Shown in pieces: positions 23,459 to 31,492 of a stretch of 64,000 bases of DNA. The DNA lies in assembly GCF_964204645.1 (NCBI RefSeq), contig NC_134029.1:11148850-11212849 (forward strand), given 5' to 3'. Source of the stretch: Tubulanus polymorphus. Lineage: Eukaryota; Nemertea; Palaeonemertea; Tubulaniformes; Tubulanidae. The position numbers and the translations under genes were made by a program. Under the pieces are notes generated by a model. It ran no database searches. It was not told the DNA's origin and saw nothing but the letters and a program-made list of their open reading frames with translations. Position 1 is the stretch's first letter; every line of letters begins with the position of its first letter.

Positions 23459-23894
23459 ATACACGTTTTATTATTCTCCTCTAGTCACCACTATTTTTTC
23501 GAATTTAAATAATGAATTTTTTTGTACATTTACTATTTATATAGAATATTTATCCTTTACTAATATAATAAAGTTTATCAAATATTATGTTAAATTGAAC
23601 ATCGTTATTCCTTTATTGATATGTTAATTATCATAGTCGCTTTGGATTACACTAAAGGATGGAATTTGATCGTGTAGATAAGGCCAACAATGAGAGGATT
23701 GATTGATAGGCAATTGATGGAATCATGCTACAGACAGTCGACATATCGAAATGACTGAACTTTAAGGGAATGAATGACCGACGAAACAATGACAAAGACA
23801 ATTGACTTCTATTGACACACGTTTATTTTCATTTAATCGTGGATAATAAAGTTAGAAAAACAATACATATTATTAGACCGTTAATTAAACGTAT
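23459..23894. other. spacer at the convergent 3' ends of POLB and the PC4 gene
   Basis: About 440 bp, AT-rich, no credible frame. Plus- and minus-strand genes converge here, so polyadenylation signals for both are expected. AATAAA words are present (for example about 23846 in AATAAAG). Confidence 0.45.
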
Positions 23895-24806
23895 TTATTT
23901 ATTCTTACTGGGAGCGTATGCGGAATATTCTGGAGCATTACGAACTCCGCTAGTGTCCTTTGCGCAGTATGCGCATCTATATTCTTGATTTTGATGACTT
24001 CGTTCGTACCAACACGGTTTCATATCGGATAGTTCGGGTACATCGTCGCTAAAATTAATGTCTTTTAATTTCTTCCACTGAGAGAGATAATTTTACACCT
24101 TTTCTAGAAGGTACGGTTTCGCCTTTCGCATCGCATAGTATATAGAACCGTATATCGATGTATACACGACTATTATGACTAGAACGATAGATTTTAATAA
24201 AGTTCGAACGACCGATAGTCATAACTCCCACATATCCCGCTTGTTGTTTGACTCGCTCAATTTCGTGTTCGATATCGGATTTACAGTAGTCGATATGTAC
24301 CCACTCTTGCAAATCTAACGCGATACCGTTTTTAGTCGGGTATAACTGGTGCTTCCGGTCGCAGCACTCGTATGTCCTGAGATCGATACGTTTTGAACCC
24401 TGCCATGTTTTCACGCACGCGTAAACGAGTTGTCCTAAATAATGAGGATCGGGTTGACCATCTGACGATGTGACGGTTTTCATTGACTGAGGCGTATCGA
24501 CGGCGTTATCATTAACGATTGAGTCTATAGAAAATAAAGTTACGAAATTAAGTATTTAGAACATACATACATCATTTTACGAAATATTGTCTCGAAACAG
24601 AAATAGACTTACCGAAATTAAGTTTGAGATGAACCGGTTTCCTTTTCCTATATGCGGGTGAAAGCTTCGCTTTTTTAGGAGAACTACATATTTCTAAACT
24701 ACATGTGCTTCGGCCGCTTGGTGAATCGATGATATCCGCGATTGTCGATGTGAAGAGATCCGATGTTAACCGCCCGAAGTCTCCGAGTTAAATGACGTCT
24801 AAACAT
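23895..24806 (-). pseudogene. spliced gene with two tandem PC4 (p15 coactivator) domains, frameshifted in the second
   Basis: PC4/Sub1 binds single-stranded DNA and helps RNA polymerase II initiation. Two PC4 units are visible: unit 1 has RIDLRTYECCD with PTKNGIALDLQEWV; unit 2 has FIKIYRSSHNSRVYIDIRFY with GETVPSRKGVKLSL. The upstream exon (to 24613, donor GTAAGT at 24612-24607) encodes a nuclear-localisation-like PKKAKLSPAYRKRKP and joins in phase 1 to the acceptor CTATAG at 24525. A shift in a CTCTCTC run near 24080 puts the end of unit 2 (QWKKLK) and about 55 further codons, including CAYC, in another frame that stops at 23895. The first exon has no in-frame ATG after the upstream stop; an ATG at 24806 is in another frame. 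Broken copy; PC4 assignment strong. Confidence 0.8.
24525..24612 (-). other. 88-bp intron in the PC4-like gene of element 1
   Basis: Donor GTAAGT and acceptor CTATAG both fit the animal consensus and keep the frame (phase 1) between a nuclear-signal-like exon and the PC4 exon. Introns inside a Polinton gene imply nuclear transcription and splicing. Confidence 0.65.
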
Positions 24807-24889
24807 GATTTATATCGCGTTTTTATTGTCCACAAATATCAGGCCCGAACACGTTTTATGGCTTCGCTTTATTGTTATCGATATTCTCG

Positions 24890-25017
24890 CCCAAACACGT
24901 TTCCCCCCACCAACATGATGTAATCAATGACGTCATCCATGACGTCAGCGATGACGTCATTGCTCCTCACTGCTCCTCACTGCTCACTCGGTCCCAAAGT
25001 GACCCTATATAACTACT
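24890..25017 (-). repeat. right terminal inverted repeat of element 1
   Basis: Inverse copy of 9210-9335, with the same three TGACGTCA sites and the same degenerate fourth. It differs at a few positions, including one in the GTGAGGAG block and a G run near the inner end. Confidence 0.93.
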
Positions 25018-25023
25018 CACATA
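25018..25023. repeat. right target-site duplication of element 1 (CACATA)
   Basis: Direct repeat of 9204-9209, immediately outside the terminus ATAACTACT. Confidence 0.93.
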
Positions 25024-25711
25024 TCAGTACAGAGATTGATAACTAAAAATCATGACACCCACTCCACTTGAAATAGTACCAACTGACGTGCACCAGGGAA
25101 GTGTGATGAGATGGAATACGGACGCTATTGTGCAGCTCTTTTCGAATGTGCGTTGTAATTGCCCTAAAGCCGATAACGGTTCGTCGGCGAGCGCTTTGTT
25201 ACGTAACGCGCCGATATGCGATAACCAGCGAGATCGGGAATCTCCGTAATAATTCAGTTGTTTCCGAATATCGGTTTTTCATCCCATAATAAACTTATAT
25301 AAAAATTCCTCTGTAAACTGGTTAAACTCAACACCTGATTTCCCCTCATCAATTTTAGTCGATCAACTTGTATTCACAATTGTCTTAAATTTAAGTGCCC
25401 CCTAGTTTGTCTCTTAACTGCTTCTCTTTAATCTGTTTTAGCGTGTAACTGTTTCTACGTTAATTTTCCTTTAGTTAGTATCATCTCTGATTACTTGAAT
25501 TAGTCTCTTTGTCTCTGGATTGTATATATCTCTCATAGTTTCTGTAGTATTCATTATTTCTGAAGATGACTATTAGGACATAGACGAAACGTTGAATAAA
25601 CTACTAACATTTTTGGACTTTTTCGTTATCATTGTGGGATTCTCTCTACATCGCTTCAGACGGATATAGTGTTTTATCAATCGTGATATCGGTTCTTTCC
25701 GCTGTATTAAA
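25024..25711. other. host flank, no supported gene
   Basis: A 65-codon ATG frame (25052-25249) has no recognisable domain. A stretch of about 40 bp inside it (GGGAAGTGTGATGAGAT plus AATACGGACGC) recurs inverted at about 27285-27325. Around 25560-25620 the sequence GAAGATGACTATTAGGACAT, followed by GACGAAACGTTG, resembles the 3' ends of some non-LTR elements; this is tentative. Confidence 0.4.
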
Positions 25712-26182
25712 ATGGCAACGGTTGTCAACGAAATTATAAATGATGACGATTTTGACGATCTATTCTTTGATAGTGACGAATTGGTTCAGATCGATACGGA
25801 AATATTACGGGAATCCTCTGGATCAGGATCAACTAATTCGGCCGATTCTAGTGAGTGTTATTCCTTTTGAATCAATGAAATATCGGAATAGTTTCCACCT
25901 AATTGCAGGCACTTTATTCTTTCCTTTTCTTTTTCATATAGGTACTTCTCAGGCTCAGCTGACCAGAGACTGCGATCTGAACACGAGAAAACACACATAC
26001 AGGTATTTTTTACATTTATTTTTATAATCAATACAATCCTTTTAGGTTATAAAATAATAAACGAATACAGAAAATAATATATAAACATAATATAAAAAAT
26101 CCAGATAAGTACATGTTAAAATAATAATCATTATTATTATTTTCGCAGGAACACTATATATTTGGAAAAGGCTATGACTTAA
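25712..26182 (+). CDS. predicted small three-exon host gene with acidic N terminus
   Basis: ATG 25712 opens an exon to 25850 rich in Asp and Glu (NDDDFDDLFFDSDELVQID). The donor A|GTGAGT, acceptor ATATAG (exon 2, 25942-26002), donor AG|GTATTT and acceptor TTCGCAG (exon 3 from 26149) join in consistent phases 1 and 2, and the last exon stops with TAA at 26180-26182. The product would be about 77 aa, with a basic segment RKHTYR across the second junction. I recognise no family. The consistent splice phases are the main support. The last exon may be a truncated version of a longer ancestral one. Confidence 0.45.
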
Positions 26183-26385
26183 GTGATTAACCATCGAGTA
26201 TTTAAATTCAGTTCAAATGGAATGGCAGCAGTACATTATGGAAAATCGATCGATAAAATTTTGACTACAAATACGTCGCCGTCCAGACTTGGAATTAACC
26301 AGTGGTTTACAAAAATTCAAGATACATTATGTTCCGCCATTCACATAAGCACTGCGAAAGATTTGGATAAAATGTGGGCAAAGTT
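26183..26385. other. spacer between the spliced small gene and the zinc-finger exon
   Basis: No feature is supported on the plus strand. On the minus strand the reading frame pattern of the neighbouring finger exon may continue with stops, suggesting an eroded coding region. Confidence 0.3.
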
Positions 26386-26610
26386 TCATGTTGTGATAGT
26401 CACAGGGACAGTTTTTTTAACGTTTTTGTTCTTACGCCATTTTTGTAATTTGACACGACACATATTACAGATATATATCGGGTACTGTTCAGTATCATCA
26501 TCAAAATCAATGTTGAACAACTCCTTCACATGGCTTTTGAAATTATTTTTATCGATAGGACGACGATCCGGAGGTTTCGCATTTTTTCCACACAATCGAC
26601 AAAGATCCAT
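26386..26610 (-). CDS. exon with a CxxC...CxxC zinc-binding module (ZAD- or RAG1-like N-terminal finger type)
   Basis: From an ATG at 26610, preceded by a pyrimidine-rich tract ending TTTTTAG, the frame encodes DLCRLCGKN, then about 40 residues with FKSHVKELFNIDFDDDTEQY, then IYICNMCRVKLQKWRKN. The CxxC-(about 40)-CxxC-x-LxxWR layout resembles treble-clef domains such as ZAD and the N-terminal finger of RAG1-like proteins. Which of these it is cannot be decided here. The frame stops at 26386 with no clear donor. It may be a piece of a host gene or of a transposon-derived one. Confidence 0.4.
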   Translation of the reverse strand: MDLCRLCGKNAKPPDRRPIDKNNFKSHVKELFNIDFDDDTEQYPIYICNMCRVKLQKWRKNKNVKKTVPVTITT

Positions 26611-26622
26611 GACTAAAAACAA

Positions 26623-27638
26623 GAAAAGGTTATTTAAATGAGATTGCTGATGCTATTTAGGCAACTTGGTTTATATGGGGGGCAATAATTTGTAGGCCTA
26701 TTGTAAGCGTTATTAAGTAACATTATTATGTAGTAAATACACATTTTAAAGATCATACTTCGTGTATATGTTTGTGTCGTAACATAGCAACATGACGTCA
26801 GAAATGAAAGCTGCGCGAGTCTGGGCCGAAATATTTGACATCTTCAAGGCCCAAATAACGCTAAACCCGGAATCGGAACGAACTGGCAAAAACATATGTT
26901 TAACACATAAAAACAGACTTTAATCACAATATAAATACTTAATGTTCCGATACCGGGTTTCGGAGATATAGAAGAATAAAAATACATACCTTTTTGGACA
27001 AATTTTACGAGAAATTGTTGAATTTCAACCGATTTTCTAAAGAAAAATATGTGTATACACAGCCATTTCCACGTTGTTCAATGAACTGCAGTGCGCATGC
27101 GTAGTATCGATCGCAGAACATTTATCGGGCTAAAACTATTGCGGGTTGTTCTGCGACCGAATCAAAGTTGATGTTGACTGGTGTTCAGCTGGTAACACAC
27201 ACTCGATAAGCGTAGCTTACTGCTGTTGCGGTAACCTTTGATGTACGGGCTGAATTGAATAGCCTACATCCGGCAATTAAAAGCGTCCGTATTCTATCTC
27301 ATCACACTTCCCTGCGTGCACTGAGCACTAAATCCGAAAGCAAGAGTAGCGAACAAACCCCCTAATATATTAAGTGCCCTTCAAAAAGTCAGCGTAATTT
27401 GGGTCAAGATTTTTCGAAATTTAGATTCAATTTCACATACACTTCATATTTAAGATCTGCCCTTTTCAATAAGAAAGTGCCACTTCTAACGTTGAAAGGT
27501 GCCCTTTTAATATTAGAAAGGGGCGGATCCAGGGGTTATTTTAAACTAACTTCCAAATATAAAAGGTCACTATTTATCAATAAAAGAGCATGGATATTCA
27601 TTCATTCCACATGAGGAGATGTATCCTATGACATTAAG
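26623..27638. other. host intergenic DNA up to the element 2 insertion site
   Basis: No supported gene. Contains a TGACGTCA-like CATGACGTCAG at about 26792, a GCGCATGCG word at about 27090 typical of promoters, and the inverted partner of the 25090 sequence at 27285-27325. The last 30 bp before the element (TCCACATGAGGAGATGTATC, then CTATGACA) recur at 48211-48239. Confidence 0.45.
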
Positions 27639-27644
27639 TCCATG
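27639..27644. repeat. left target-site duplication of element 2 (TCCATG)
   Basis: TCCATG precedes the terminus AGTAATAGGGG and recurs right after the opposite terminus at 46333-46338. Confidence 0.95.
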
Positions 27645-28049
27645 AGTAATAGGGGTAATGGGCTTTCAGATCAAAGGTCGAAAGGTCGAGCTCATAAAAA
27701 AACATATATTAAAAGTAATTAAAAAACTATAATATATTTTCATAACCGTGTGTATTTTATATTAAAACTAAATATTTATTCTAAGATATCAATAATATAA
27801 AAAGCATATTGTATTAAATCAATTGGTCGCTCCACTTCGCTACCGCTCCGCTCCGCGACCAATTGATTTAATTACAATACACAAATTCATATAATCAAAT
27901 ATATTCAAATGATAATAATTATTCTATTGTTCAACTGAAATACACACGGTTATGAAAATATATTATAGTTTTTTAATTACTTTTAATATATGTTATTAAT
28001 GAACTCGACCATTCAACCTTTAACCCGAAAGCCCATTACCCCTATTACT
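27645..28049. repeat. 405-bp imperfect palindrome forming the left end of element 2
   Basis: The terminal sequence AGTAATAGGGGTAATGGGCT at 27645 recurs inverted at the inner edge (ending 28049). The arms stay similar for over 100 bp, diverging by substitutions such as CAGATCAAAGG against CGGGTTAAAGG. At the centre, 17-bp perfect arms (TTAAATCAATTGGTCGC at 27814-27830 and its complement at 27855-27871) enclose a 24-base GC-rich loop. The strand could fold into one long hairpin. Confidence 0.93.
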
Positions 28050-28243
28050 CTTAAAATATTCATATATATGAATAACATTTAAATCATTGAACTTCTAAAA
28101 TCAATTTTAATAAAAAATATAGTATTAAAATGGAAGCAAATAAGTACTACTGCCCAACATGTAATATCGATATAGATAAATCCCAAAAAGCAAGACACAA
28201 TAAAACTAGAACACATTTAGAAAATAAATTGAAACTAGAATAT
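27645..28243 (+). repeat. left terminal inverted repeat of element 2 (about 599 bp)
   Basis: Matches 45733-46332 in inverse orientation with very few differences. The outer 405 bp are themselves palindromic. The inner part includes the first 38 or so codons of the polymerase gene, so the repeat extends into coding sequence. Confidence 0.95.
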
Positions 28244-28390
28244 TCAGAACAGTTAACAAAAGGAAAGAAATTTATTGAATTATGGAACACTGATCCAAAT
28301 AATGAACAATACGTTGAGGATACGATGTTTATACTAGAAAATGATTCTATTTTAGCCTATATACATTCAATGTACAGAGCTATAGAATAA
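28130..28390 (+). pseudogene. chimeric frame: polymerase N-terminal finger joined to an HNH-gene tail
   Basis: The ATG and first 38 or so codons are the TIR copy of the polymerase start (CPTCNIDIDKSQKARHNKTR). Past the TIR boundary at 28243 the frame continues into KKFIELWNTDPNNEQYVED, which matches the C-terminal end of the HNH protein (KKFIELWNSTHNEQYVES) at both protein and DNA level. This 86-aa frame is therefore a junction product of two genes rather than an inherited gene. Whether it is expressed is unknown. Confidence 0.75.
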
Positions 28391-28508
28391 ATCTATAAAT
28401 TCACAGCTGTTACAGTTGTTACTATAACGACGAGACATTATGACTCATAATATTACAAACTGTGCTGGAACTCTGAATAGAGATGACACGTCATAATCAG
28501 AAACGTGT

Positions 28509-28523
28509 AGAATATTCTAGAAC
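28509..28523 (+). promoter_or_regulatory. three-box heat-shock-element match
   Basis: AGAATATTCTAGAAC fits nGAAnnTTCnnGAAn exactly. A partial version (ATTCTAGAA) lies in the second unit near 28563. Both flank ACGT-core words. Only the sequence match is observed; function is inferred. Confidence 0.35.
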
Positions 28524-29095
28524 CGGAACTAGATGACGTGGCATAATCAACGACGTGTTCATTCTAGAAATCACCCCGGAAATGGATATACGCTGTAATA
28601 TTGTGCTCAGGATATTCTATCTTTCGAAACGAAATTAGGAGTTTATAGTTTACAATTATAAATCTAAATGTAAGTACTGTTTGTTGTAGTTATTAAGGCT
28701 ATTAAATATGAAACCTTTAGATATATTTAAGTGTATTTAGTATATCTTTTAGATAGCTAGAGTTACCGCTAATATCTTTTAGATTAATAAAACGTCATAC
28801 GCATCAAGAAGTGATAGAGAAACTCAAGATACTCTTTCTGACTGAGGAATCAACAGCAATGGATATCAAACCAATAGAATCACCAAAAGATCGAAGAAAC
28901 TATATAAGAATTTCAAAAACATTAAGACTCCAATGATTAAGTTTAACATTTGTTAATGTAGTTAAATATTTACCAGCAATTGAAAAAATGTTTGTAATTA
29001 TAAATTGTATTTATAGAAATCAAATGATGTATTAGAAGAAATGACTGAACAACTTGTATAATGTATTGTGTAAATCTGATTTGTGAATTTTTATG

Positions 29096-29420
29096 TTCAG
29101 TCGTTTCTATTATGTTTAACGCATGCGCATTAAGCAAAACCGGCCATAAATGGCCGCATGTGACACATGTAACGCATGTGACGAGGGACATGAATGCGTT
29201 TGAATTTTCTATGTTCAGTTGTTTCTATTTTACAGAATTTATAGAATGAATATATAATTAGGATTAACACATGTGCATTGATCAAAACCGGCCATAAATG
29301 GCCGCATGTGACACATGTAACGCATGTGTTGTTTCTATTTTACAGAATTTATAGAATGAATATATAATTATGATTAACGCATGCGCATTAAGCAAAACCG
29401 GCCATAAATGGCCGGCCGCT
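29096..29420. repeat. threefold repeat with GGCCATAAATGGCC palindrome and GCATGCGCA words
   Basis: Three diverged units each contain AAAACCGGCCATAAATGGCC. Two of them also contain the run GCATGTGACACATGTAACGC. Units 2 and 3 are preceded by TTTCTATTTTACAGAATTTA. Units 1 and 3 carry GCATGCGCATTAAG; unit 2 has a mutated CATGTGCATT. The GC-rich palindromes stand out in the AT-rich element. Confidence 0.8.
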
Positions 29421-29553
29421 TGTATTATTTGGATATCAAGGAACTGAAACGACTTATCAAAAGCAGCGAGGAATGAAAAAGGATGACGTTGGTCGAAGAA
29501 ATGGAAGAGGATTATAAAATATTAACCAATTTTAATAAAAATACGTATAATAA

Positions 29554-30234
29554 ATGGAACCAGAACAATCACAAGCTATAAATATAAACAATAAGAAATG
29601 TTCTAAATGTAAAATAAATAAACAACTCTCGGAATATTATAATTATAAAACTCAGAAAGATGGTAAGCAAAGTTATTGTAAAATTTGTAGTAAACTAAGT
29701 GACAAACAAAATTATAGAAATAATACCGAAACACGCAAAGATAAAAATAAGCAATGGAAAGAAAATCATTTAGAACATATTAAAGTGTATAATAGAAATT
29801 ATCATAAAGAAAGATATCAAACAGATTTTAATTTTAAAATGAAACAATGTTTGAGATCTAAAGTATCAAAATTATTCAGTAAAGAAAACCACTCAGTTAC
29901 ACTAGCACATTTATTGGATTGTTCAGATAAATTTCTCAAATCATGGATTATATATCAATTCGATGATAAAATGAATATAGATAATTATGGGGATTATTAC
30001 CATATTGATCACGTGTTACCAATATCTAAATTTAACATGAATGATGAATACAATAAAAAACTTATTTGGAATTGGAAAAATTTAAGACCTTTAGAAAAGA
30101 AAGAAAATCAAATCAAATCTAATAAAATAGATTTACAGTTATATTTGAATCAACTGGAAAAAGTAAAAAAATTTATTGAATTATGGAATTCAACACATAA
30201 TGAACAATACGTTGAGTCTTTAATGAGTGGTTAA
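29554..30234 (+). CDS. HNH endonuclease with N-terminal zinc ribbon
   Basis: 226 aa. The N terminus has a CxxC-CxxC module (CSKCKINKQLSEYY and YCKICSK) as in many virus and phage HNH proteins. The HNH core is YHIDHVLPISKFN, then WNWKNLRPLEKKENQIKSN. HNH enzymes cut or nick DNA with one metal ion; in mobile DNA they act as homing nucleases or in genome processing. First intact gene of the plus-strand block. Its last codons are duplicated at 28256-28320. Could be an autonomous homing gene captured by the element. Confidence 0.88.
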   Translation: MEPEQSQAININNKKCSKCKINKQLSEYYNYKTQKDGKQSYCKICSKLSDKQNYRNNTETRKDKNKQWKENHLEHIKVYNRNYHKERYQTDFNFKMKQCLRSKVSKLFSKENHSVTLAHLLDCSDKFLKSWIIYQFDDKMNIDNYGDYYHIDHVLPISKFNMNDEYNKKLIWNWKNLRPLEKKENQIKSNKIDLQLYLNQLEKVKKFIELWNSTHNEQYVESLMSG

Positions 30235-30483
30235 AGAATAATAGATTTTAAATAAAAAGTATTTAAAAAACAATAACTTCAACTAGCTAGCGAATTCTAT
30301 TATATTTTTAATATTTTCTTTTCAAAAAGAGAATACTTTATATTTTGAATAGATCCGAATAGAAATTCTTTAAATTCAAATAGCTAGTATCAGTAGTCAA
30401 TACTAGAGTTCTTTAACTTTAACTATCTAGTATCATTTGAAGAATATTTATAATATTTTTTTTGCTTTTTTTCTCTAATATAA
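30235..30483 (+). promoter_or_regulatory. AT-rich spacer before the plus-strand late-type genes
   Basis: No frame. Contains two diverged copies of an AACTAGCTAG/TAGCTAGTATCA sequence (about 30282, 30380, 30430) and a T-rich tract (TTTTTTTGCTTTTTTTCTC) just before ATG 30484, comparable with the T-rich tract before minus-strand genes. Confidence 0.4.
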
Positions 30484-31086
30484 ATGTCAAAGAAATCTAA
30501 TAAGAATAGTATTGATATTGAAAAGACATTAGATGATTTAGGTATTAGTGATAATAAAGATACAGTTGTTTCTAATTCTACTCAAGTTAATAACAATATT
30601 GATTATGAATACTATTTATATTGTAAACACCATCTTGAATTATTAATTGCCGGTGGAAAAACTAAAGAGTTTATTGGTAAAACAATAACTTTTCAAGAAT
30701 TAGATAATATGAATAAAGAAAAAGTAATAAAATATTTTAAGATTTATGAAGAAGCTCGATTAGCTAGAATAAATGATTCTATTTCAGATGGTATTGTCAA
30801 ATGTTATTCTAAGTTATGTAACCAGTTAATACCAATTGATGATGAAAATAAATTATATAATGATTTGAAAAATGACTATTTAGTTATGACTGAATTACAA
30901 AAATGGGTTGGATATGCTTCATTTCAATTAGGATCGGTTATGACATTAATTTCTACTGGTGTCATAACATTTTCGAACATCAAACCTATGGAATATAAAT
31001 CAGGTAAGAACGAAACAGATGTACTACAACCAAACAGTGAAACAGAAAATGAATCAGAACAAAAATTAACTAAAATAAATGAGTGA
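30484..31086 (+). CDS. Polinton protein of unknown function with one hydrophobic segment
   Basis: 200 aa, acidic and Asn-rich at the N terminus. Around residues 140-165 a hydrophobic stretch (FQLGSVMTLISTGVITFSNI) could be a membrane segment. The C-terminal tail is polar. No known motif. Its TGA stop overlaps the next start (ATGAGTGATG), which suggests coupled expression. Given its place before integrase and ATPase it may be a virion protein, but this is a guess. Confidence 0.7.
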   Translation: MSKKSNKNSIDIEKTLDDLGISDNKDTVVSNSTQVNNNIDYEYYLYCKHHLELLIAGGKTKEFIGKTITFQELDNMNKEKVIKYFKIYEEARLARINDSISDGIVKCYSKLCNQLIPIDDENKLYNDLKNDYLVMTELQKWVGYASFQLGSVMTLISTGVITFSNIKPMEYKSGKNETDVLQPNSETENESEQKLTKINE

Positions 31087-31489
31087 TGGAGTTAAGAAAA
31101 AGGCTAGATCAGAGAAACAAATTAAATGGGCAAGAGAATTAGGTAAAAGATCATCAGAATTAAAAAAAGCTAAGAAAAAGAAATTAACTGATATAAATGA
31201 ATCACAGAAATTATCTGATGGTGCCGTACAGCACCCACACGGTGGTATTGATTCAAATAATAATCCATCTGATTCTTCTAATAGTGGAAGAAATAATTAC
31301 TTATATATTACAATTGGGTTAATCACAATTATTATATTCTCCGGTGTAATATATAAATCAAAATTCAATTCTGATGATAAAGATGATTCCGATGATCGGA
31401 AACTTAGTTATCCGTGTACAGACAATAAACCTATCATACCAGAAAATAAATCAAATGAAAATAAATCTAAAATATTATTAATGGATTAA
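31079..31489 (+). CDS. basic protein with a single transmembrane segment
   Basis: 136 aa. The N-terminal 45 residues are strongly basic (KKKARSEKQIKWARELGKRS). A clear membrane helix follows at about residues 77-98 (YLYITIGLITIIIFSGVIY), then an acidic tail with a Cys. The shape, basic inside and acidic outside, suits a small virion membrane protein. It overlaps the upstream gene by 8 bp and ends 3 bp before the integrase ATG. Confidence 0.65.
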   Translation: MSDGVKKKARSEKQIKWARELGKRSSELKKAKKKKLTDINESQKLSDGAVQHPHGGIDSNNNPSDSSNSGRNNYLYITIGLITIIIFSGVIYKSKFNSDDKDDSDDRKLSYPCTDNKPIIPENKSNENKSKILLMD

Positions 31490-31492
31490 AAT

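Larger units (their letters stand above)
28391..29553. other. non-coding region of element 2 with repeats, left of the HNH gene
   Basis: No credible gene. Two diverged direct units of about 60 bp lie at about 28470-28590, each with an ACGTCA/ACGTGG word and a TTCTAGAA word. The first includes a perfect three-box heat-shock-element match. A threefold repeat follows at about 29096-29420. The region could be a promoter or replication region for the plus-strand genes. Confidence 0.5.

Noticed and set aside
25052-25249. 65-codon frame just outside the right end of element 1 as an element gene
   Set aside because: The target duplication places it outside the element; no domain is recognisable.
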